Below, one piece after another: positions 6,829-10,000 of a DNA stretch of 10,000 bases. This stretch comes from Thiobacillus sp. GTDB taxonomy: Bacteria; Pseudomonadota; Gammaproteobacteria; Burkholderiales; Thiobacillaceae. Each line of letters opens with the position of its first letter. Position 1 is the stretch's first letter. A model generated the notes under the pieces. The model was not told the DNA's origin. It was given only the letters and a program-made list of their open reading frames with translations, and searched no databases. The stretch covers positions 1 to 10,000 of the forward strand of contig JAIWOL010000126.1 of assembly GCA_020216925.1 (NCBI GenBank), given 5' to 3'. Both the position numbers and the translations under genes were made by a program.

Positions 6829-7638
6829 ATGAACTTCGCTCTCATCCTGTTTCTTGCGCTCGTTATCACCGGCGGCATCTGGCTGCTCGACGCGCTCGTG
6901 CTCAAACGCGGCCGCGCAGCCGGCGCCAAGGAGCCGATGCTCGTCGAATACGCCAAGAGCTTTTTCCCGGTGATTCTCATCGTGTTCGCGCTGCGTTCCT
7001 TCCTGGTCGAGCCGTTCAAGATTCCATCCGGCTCGATGATGCCGACGCTTCTGGTGGGCGATTTCATCCTGGTGAACAAATACACCTACGGCATTCGCCT
7101 GCCGGTCATCAACAAGAAGATCATTCCGCTCAACGACCCGCAGCGCGGCGACATCATGGTGTTCCGCTACCCTGAAGACCCGGCGCTCGATTACATCAAG
7201 CGCGTGGTGGGCGTGCCGGGAGACGTGATCGAGTACCGCGACAAAAGACTCATCGTGAACGGCCGGCCGGTGCCAACCCGCCAGGTCCGCACCTACAGCT
7301 ACGTCGGCAATGGCCTCAACTACGTTACCGCGATGGTCTACGACGAGCAGCTCAATGCCGAGGGACACGAAATGATGACCGAACCTGGCAAGCCGGATTT
7401 CTTCCCGCCCCAGGTGACAGACTTCCCCGCGCGCGAAAACTGCTCCTACAATGCCGATGGCGCGGGCTTCAAATGCAAGGTGCCGGCGGGGCAGTATTTC
7501 ATGATGGGCGACAACCGCGACGCCAGCAACGACAGCCGCTACTGGGGCTTCGTGCCCGACGAAAACATCGTCGGCCGCGCCTTCTTCATCTGGATGAATT
7601 TCGACGACTTCGGACGCATCGGTACCACCCTTCGTTAA
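6829..7638 (+). CDS. lepB: Signal peptidase I
   Basis: This inner-membrane serine protease removes signal peptides from exported preproteins on the periplasmic side. The product is 269 residues. There are two N-terminal membrane segments (about 2-25 and 45-61) with a cytoplasmic loop between them. The catalytic serine is S69 in IPSGSMMPTL and the general-base lysine is K124 in DYIKRVVG; their spacing of 55 residues equals that of S90 and K145 in E. coli. GDNRDASNDSR (227-237) is the conserved box E. A cysteine pair (C205, C216) sits in the periplasmic domain near where E. coli LepB has a disulfide. The ATG at 6829 gives the expected short N-terminus; its ribosome site is weak. It probably processes the signal peptides of RseB and the Do-type protease encoded upstream. 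Confidence 0.97.
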   Translation: MNFALILFLALVITGGIWLLDALVLKRGRAAGAKEPMLVEYAKSFFPVILIVFALRSFLVEPFKIPSGSMMPTLLVGDFILVNKYTYGIRLPVINKKIIPLNDPQRGDIMVFRYPEDPALDYIKRVVGVPGDVIEYRDKRLIVNGRPVPTRQVRTYSYVGNGLNYVTAMVYDEQLNAEGHEMMTEPGKPDFFPPQVTDFPARENCSYNADGAGFKCKVPAGQYFMMGDNRDASNDSRYWGFVPDENIVGRAFFIWMNFDDFGRIGTTLR

Positions 7639-7644
7639 GGAGAG
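7637..7644 (+). promoter_or_regulatory. Strong ribosome binding site of the DUF4845 gene
   Basis: AAGGAGAG overlaps the lepB stop codon, with GGAG ending five bases before the ATG at 7648. It is among the best Shine-Dalgarno matches in the window, with the one before era, and suggests the small protein is made in quantity. Confidence 0.8.
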
Positions 7645-7647
7645 ATC

Positions 7648-8043
7648 ATGCAACGCGCACTTGCTCTGACGAGCCGCCAACGCGGCCTGACCATGTTCGG
7701 TTTTCTCTTCACCGCCGTGGTGCTGGTGATGATCGCCATGGTCGCCATGAAAACCGTTCCGGCCTACATCCAGTTTTTCTCGGTCAAGAAAGTCCTCGCC
7801 GCCATGGAGCAGAGCGGACTCGAAGGCAAGAGCAATGCCGAAATCCGCAGCGATTTCGACCGCCGTGCCAGTGTCGATTACATCACGGCCATCAAAGGCG
7901 CCGACCTGGTCATCACGCGCGAGCGTGGCGTGCCGCGTGTGGGCGTGAATTATGAATTCCGTACCAAACTCGTCGGCAACGTGAGCCTGGTGGTCGATTT
8001 CCAGGCCGGCACCGCGTCCGGGCCTGCGGCAAACGTTGAGTAA
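7648..8043 (+). CDS. DUF4845 small membrane-anchored protein
   Basis: This is a 131-residue protein of unknown function, recognised as the DUF4845 type found between lepB and rnc in many beta- and gammaproteobacteria. A basic N-terminus (SRQRG, 9-13) precedes one hydrophobic segment (about 16-34). A soluble domain of about 95 residues follows, with KTVPAYIQFFSVKKVL after the membrane segment, then SNAEIRSDFDRRASVDYI and a strand-rich C-terminus. Topology is probably a short cytoplasmic tail with the domain in the periplasm. RQRGLTMFGFLF resembles a type IV prepilin leader with cleavage after G13, but the usual glutamate at mature position 5 is replaced by glycine. It starts nine bases after lepB, and its last eight bases overlap rnc, so it is embedded in the lep-rnc-era operon. 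Confidence 0.85.
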   Translation: MQRALALTSRQRGLTMFGFLFTAVVLVMIAMVAMKTVPAYIQFFSVKKVLAAMEQSGLEGKSNAEIRSDFDRRASVDYITAIKGADLVITRERGVPRVGVNYEFRTKLVGNVSLVVDFQAGTASGPAANVE

Positions 8044-8731
8044 TGCCCTGCTGCTCCAGCGCCTGCAGCAGGCGCTGGGCCATACCTTCACCCGCGCCGA
8101 TCTGCTGGTTCAGGCGCTCACCCACCGCAGCTATGCTTCCATCAACAACGAGCGGCTCGAATTTCTGGGCGACTCCGTGCTGAACTGTTCGGTGGCGCGG
8201 GCGCTGTACGACGCGTTTCCCAACCTGCCGGAAGGCAGCCTATCGCGCCTGCGCGCCAATCTGGTCCGGCAGGAAACGCTGGCCGAGATTGCGGCAGAAC
8301 TCAAGCTGGGCGAGGTGCTGCGCCTGGGAGAAGGCGAACTCAAGAGCGGCGGATTTCGTCGCCCCTCCATCCTTGCCGATGCGCTCGAATCGCTGTTCGG
8401 TGCAGTATTCCTCGACGCCGGATTCGATGCCGCGCATCGTGTGGTGCGCGGCCTGTTCGATCCGCTGGTGGCGAAAATCGACCCCAGTGCCTCGGGCAAG
8501 GATGCAAAAACGCAACTCCAGGAAATCCTGCAATCCCGCCGCCTGCCACTACCCGAATATCGTCTCGTCGATACCCGGGGCGAGGCGCACGACCAGAGTT
8601 TCATCGTCGAGTGTGTGTTGACGCGCCCCGCGCGCATCACGCGCGGCGTGGGCAAAAGCCGTCGCGCGGCCGAACAGGAGGCCGCGCGTGAGGCCTGTGC
8701 CTTGCTGGCGTCCAATGGAGGCCAGCCGTGA
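8036..8731 (+). CDS. rnc: Ribonuclease III
   Basis: RNase III cleaves double-stranded RNA, processes the rRNA precursor and matures or degrades some mRNAs. The product is 231 residues, near the usual 226. The catalytic domain (about 5-150) contains the signature NERLEFLGDS (38-47). The metal-binding residues align with E. coli: E39, E42, D46, E66, D115 and E118. The double-stranded RNA-binding domain covers about 157-226, with the RGEAHDQ motif and a basic helix near SRRAAEQEAA. The start is inferred as TTG at 8036, because it gives MSNALLLQRLQQALGHTF matching the family N-terminus. The nearby ATG at 8043 is in another frame. It overlaps the DUF4845 gene by eight bases and has no clear Shine-Dalgarno, so coupling is likely. 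Its own stop overlaps the era start. Confidence 0.97.
   Translation: MSNALLLQRLQQALGHTFTRADLLVQALTHRSYASINNERLEFLGDSVLNCSVARALYDAFPNLPEGSLSRLRANLVRQETLAEIAAELKLGEVLRLGEGELKSGGFRRPSILADALESLFGAVFLDAGFDAAHRVVRGLFDPLVAKIDPSASGKDAKTQLQEILQSRRLPLPEYRLVDTRGEAHDQSFIVECVLTRPARITRGVGKSRRAAEQEAAREACALLASNGGQP
8717..8721 (+). promoter_or_regulatory. Ribosome binding site of era
   Basis: GGAGG lies inside the last codons of rnc, six bases before the GTG at 8728. It supports that GTG as the era start. Confidence 0.8.
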
Positions 8732-9621
8732 GCGAGGCATCGCACTTCAAGTGCGGCCTCGTCGCCATCGTCGGCCGTCCCAACGTCGGCAAGTCCACTC
8801 TGCTCAACAAGCTGGTCGGGCAGAAAATCAGCATCACCTCCAAGAAGGCCCAGACCACGCGTCACCGCGTGATGGGCATTCGCACCAGCGAGGCGGCGCA
8901 ATTCGTGTTTGTCGATACCCCCGGCTTCCAGACGCGGCACAGCAGCACCCTGAACCGCGCAATGAACAAGCGCGTGCGAGAAACGCTGCTGGACACCGAC
9001 GTGGTGATGCTGCTGGTCGAAGCCGGCCGGCTCACGCGCGAGGACCGGCAGGTGTTGGACCTTCTGCCGGAGGCTCGCCCGGTGATCCTGGCCGTCAACA
9101 AAATCGATTACGCCAAGGACAAGGCGGCTTTCATGGCGTGGTTGCAGGAGGTTTCAGCCGTGCGCGCCTTCACTGAAATTGTGCCGGTGTCCGCCAGGCA
9201 TGCGCAGAATCTGGATACGCTCCTGAAGGTGTTGCAGTCGCACCTGCCGGAAAACGCGCCGCTGTTCGATGAAGACGACGTCACCGACCAGACCGAACGC
9301 CAGCTCGCCGCCGAACTCATCCGTGAAAAGGTGTTCCGCCTGTGCGGCGAGGAAATCCCCTACGCCGTTGCGGTGCAGATCGACAAGTTCGAGGAGGAAG
9401 ACAAGCTGCGCCGCATCTTCGCCACCATCCTTGTCGATCGCGACAGCCACAAGGCCATCGTCATCGGTCGCGGCGGGGAAAAGCTCAAGACCATTTCCAC
9501 CCAGGCGCGTCTCGACATGGAGCGAGCTTTCGGCAGCCGCGTGTATCTGGAAGTGTGGGTGAAGGTGAAGGGCGGCTGGGCCGACGACGTGCGCATGCTG
9601 AAATCGCTGGGACTGGATTGA
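8728..9621 (+). CDS. era: GTPase Era
   Basis: Era is an essential GTPase that binds the 3' end of 16S rRNA and assists 30S subunit assembly. The product is 297 residues, as usual. The G domain has GRPNVGKST (16-24, G1), DTPGF (63-67, G3), NKID (124-127, G4) and VSA (G5, before RHAQN). The C-terminal KH domain includes the GRGG loop (247-250) and ends with VYLEVWVKVKGGWADD. The GTG start overlaps the rnc stop by four bases (GTGA). RNase III and Era act in successive steps on 16S rRNA precursors, and the rnc-era pair is widely conserved. recO begins 43 bases downstream. Confidence 0.98.
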   Translation: MSEASHFKCGLVAIVGRPNVGKSTLLNKLVGQKISITSKKAQTTRHRVMGIRTSEAAQFVFVDTPGFQTRHSSTLNRAMNKRVRETLLDTDVVMLLVEAGRLTREDRQVLDLLPEARPVILAVNKIDYAKDKAAFMAWLQEVSAVRAFTEIVPVSARHAQNLDTLLKVLQSHLPENAPLFDEDDVTDQTERQLAAELIREKVFRLCGEEIPYAVAVQIDKFEEEDKLRRIFATILVDRDSHKAIVIGRGGEKLKTISTQARLDMERAFGSRVYLEVWVKVKGGWADDVRMLKSLGLD

Positions 9622-9664
9622 CGTCCAGACAGCAAGCCCCGCCTGCACCAGATTCATGTAACGC

Positions 9665-10000
9665 ATGTCTTCCGACGCCCGCATCAACAATACTCCGGGG
9701 TTTGTCCTCCATACCTATCCCTTCAAGGAAACCAGCGTGGTGGCTGAAGTCTTCACGCGTGAACATGGCCGGATGGCCCTCATCGCGCGCGGCGCGCGCC
9801 GGCCGGCGTCGCATCTGCGGGGGCTGATGCAGCCTTTTATCCCGCTGCTGCTGTCGTGGTTCGGCAAATCCGACCTGAAAACCCTGCACGCCGCCGAATG
9901 GCAGGGCGGCCTCGTGGCTCCCCAGGGCCGCGGCCTGATGTGCGGCTTTTATCTCAACGAACTGCTGCTGCGCGTGCTGGCGCGCGGCGATGCGCACGAC
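9665..10000 (+). CDS. recO: DNA repair protein RecO, N-terminal part (runs off right edge)
   Basis: RecO works with RecF and RecR to load RecA onto single-stranded DNA coated by SSB, and it anneals complementary strands. The first 112 residues are visible. The N-terminal OB-fold domain shows the family features GFVLHTYPFKETS (12-24), VFTREHGRMALIARGARR and the LQPF-like LMQPFIPL, followed by LKTLHAAEW. The ATG at 9665 is the first start after an in-frame stop TAA at 9659-9661, so it cannot begin earlier. No convincing Shine-Dalgarno precedes it. The 43-base gap after era contains no terminator with a T-run, so it probably shares the rnc-era transcript. The era-recO order is common in proteobacteria. 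Confidence 0.95.
   Translation, partial: MSSDARINNTPGFVLHTYPFKETSVVAEVFTREHGRMALIARGARRPASHLRGLMQPFIPLLLSWFGKSDLKTLHAAEWQGGLVAPQGRGLMCGFYLNELLLRVLARGDAHD

Noticed and set aside
8043..8045. ATG at the end of the DUF4845 gene as the rnc start
   Set aside because: It is not in the rnc reading frame; the in-frame TTG at 8036 gives the family N-terminus.
6676..8091. 471-codon open frame on the minus strand opposite lepB and the DUF4845 gene
   Set aside because: It spans several real plus-strand genes, and its composition is typical of antisense GC-rich sequence.
9613..9628. Small inverted repeat CTGGA / TCCAG across the era stop as a terminator
   Set aside because: The stem has only five base pairs and no T-run follows.
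1..10000. Search for defence, mobile or otherwise undescribed multi-gene systems
   Set aside because: All large genes belong to well-known conserved families in a familiar order; no transposase, integrase, repeat array or atypical base composition was seen.

Overview
The window is a gene-dense, GC-rich (about 60% or more) stretch of a proteobacterial chromosome. Protein matches recalled from the families, the gene order and the promoter style point to the Betaproteobacteria (for example a Rhodocyclales- or Nitrosomonadales-like organism). The order is inferred; genus cannot be fixed by reading alone. There are no insertion sequences, phage genes, CRISPR arrays, rRNA or tRNA genes, and base composition looks uniform, so this appears to be core genome.

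Layout. Positions 1-527 hold the 5' part of nadB (L-aspartate oxidase) on the minus strand, running off the left edge. A 232-bp divergent intergenic region (528-759) follows and is the most regulation-rich part of the window. It carries a sigma-E-like promoter, a sigma-70-like -10 box and two perfect inverted repeats. From 760 to the right edge every gene is on the plus strand: rpoE (sigma E), rseA (anti-sigma factor), rseB (periplasmic partner of RseA), rseC, a DegP/MucD-type periplasmic protease, a small glutaredoxin-like gene, lepA (EF4), lepB (signal peptidase I), a DUF4845 small membrane protein, rnc (RNase III), era (GTPase) and the start of recO.

How the genes fit together. The first block (rpoE to mucD/degP) is the envelope-stress module: sigma factor, membrane anti-sigma factor, its periplasmic sensor, an inner-membrane modulator and an effector protease. 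The second block (lepA to recO) joins translation, protein export, RNA processing, ribosome assembly and DNA repair. The blocks meet at the glutaredoxin-like gene. Between that gene and lepA is a 64-bp gap with a -10-like box and a perfect 8-bp GAAA-capped hairpin followed by TTTT, ending only seven bases before the lepA start. Most other junctions are overlaps or very short gaps, which suggests translational coupling and long polycistronic transcripts.

No previously undescribed multi-gene system is visible. The points most worth a second look are the nested inverted repeats before rpoE, the terminator-like hairpin at the lepA start, and the conserved DUF4845 protein of unknown function between lepB and rnc.
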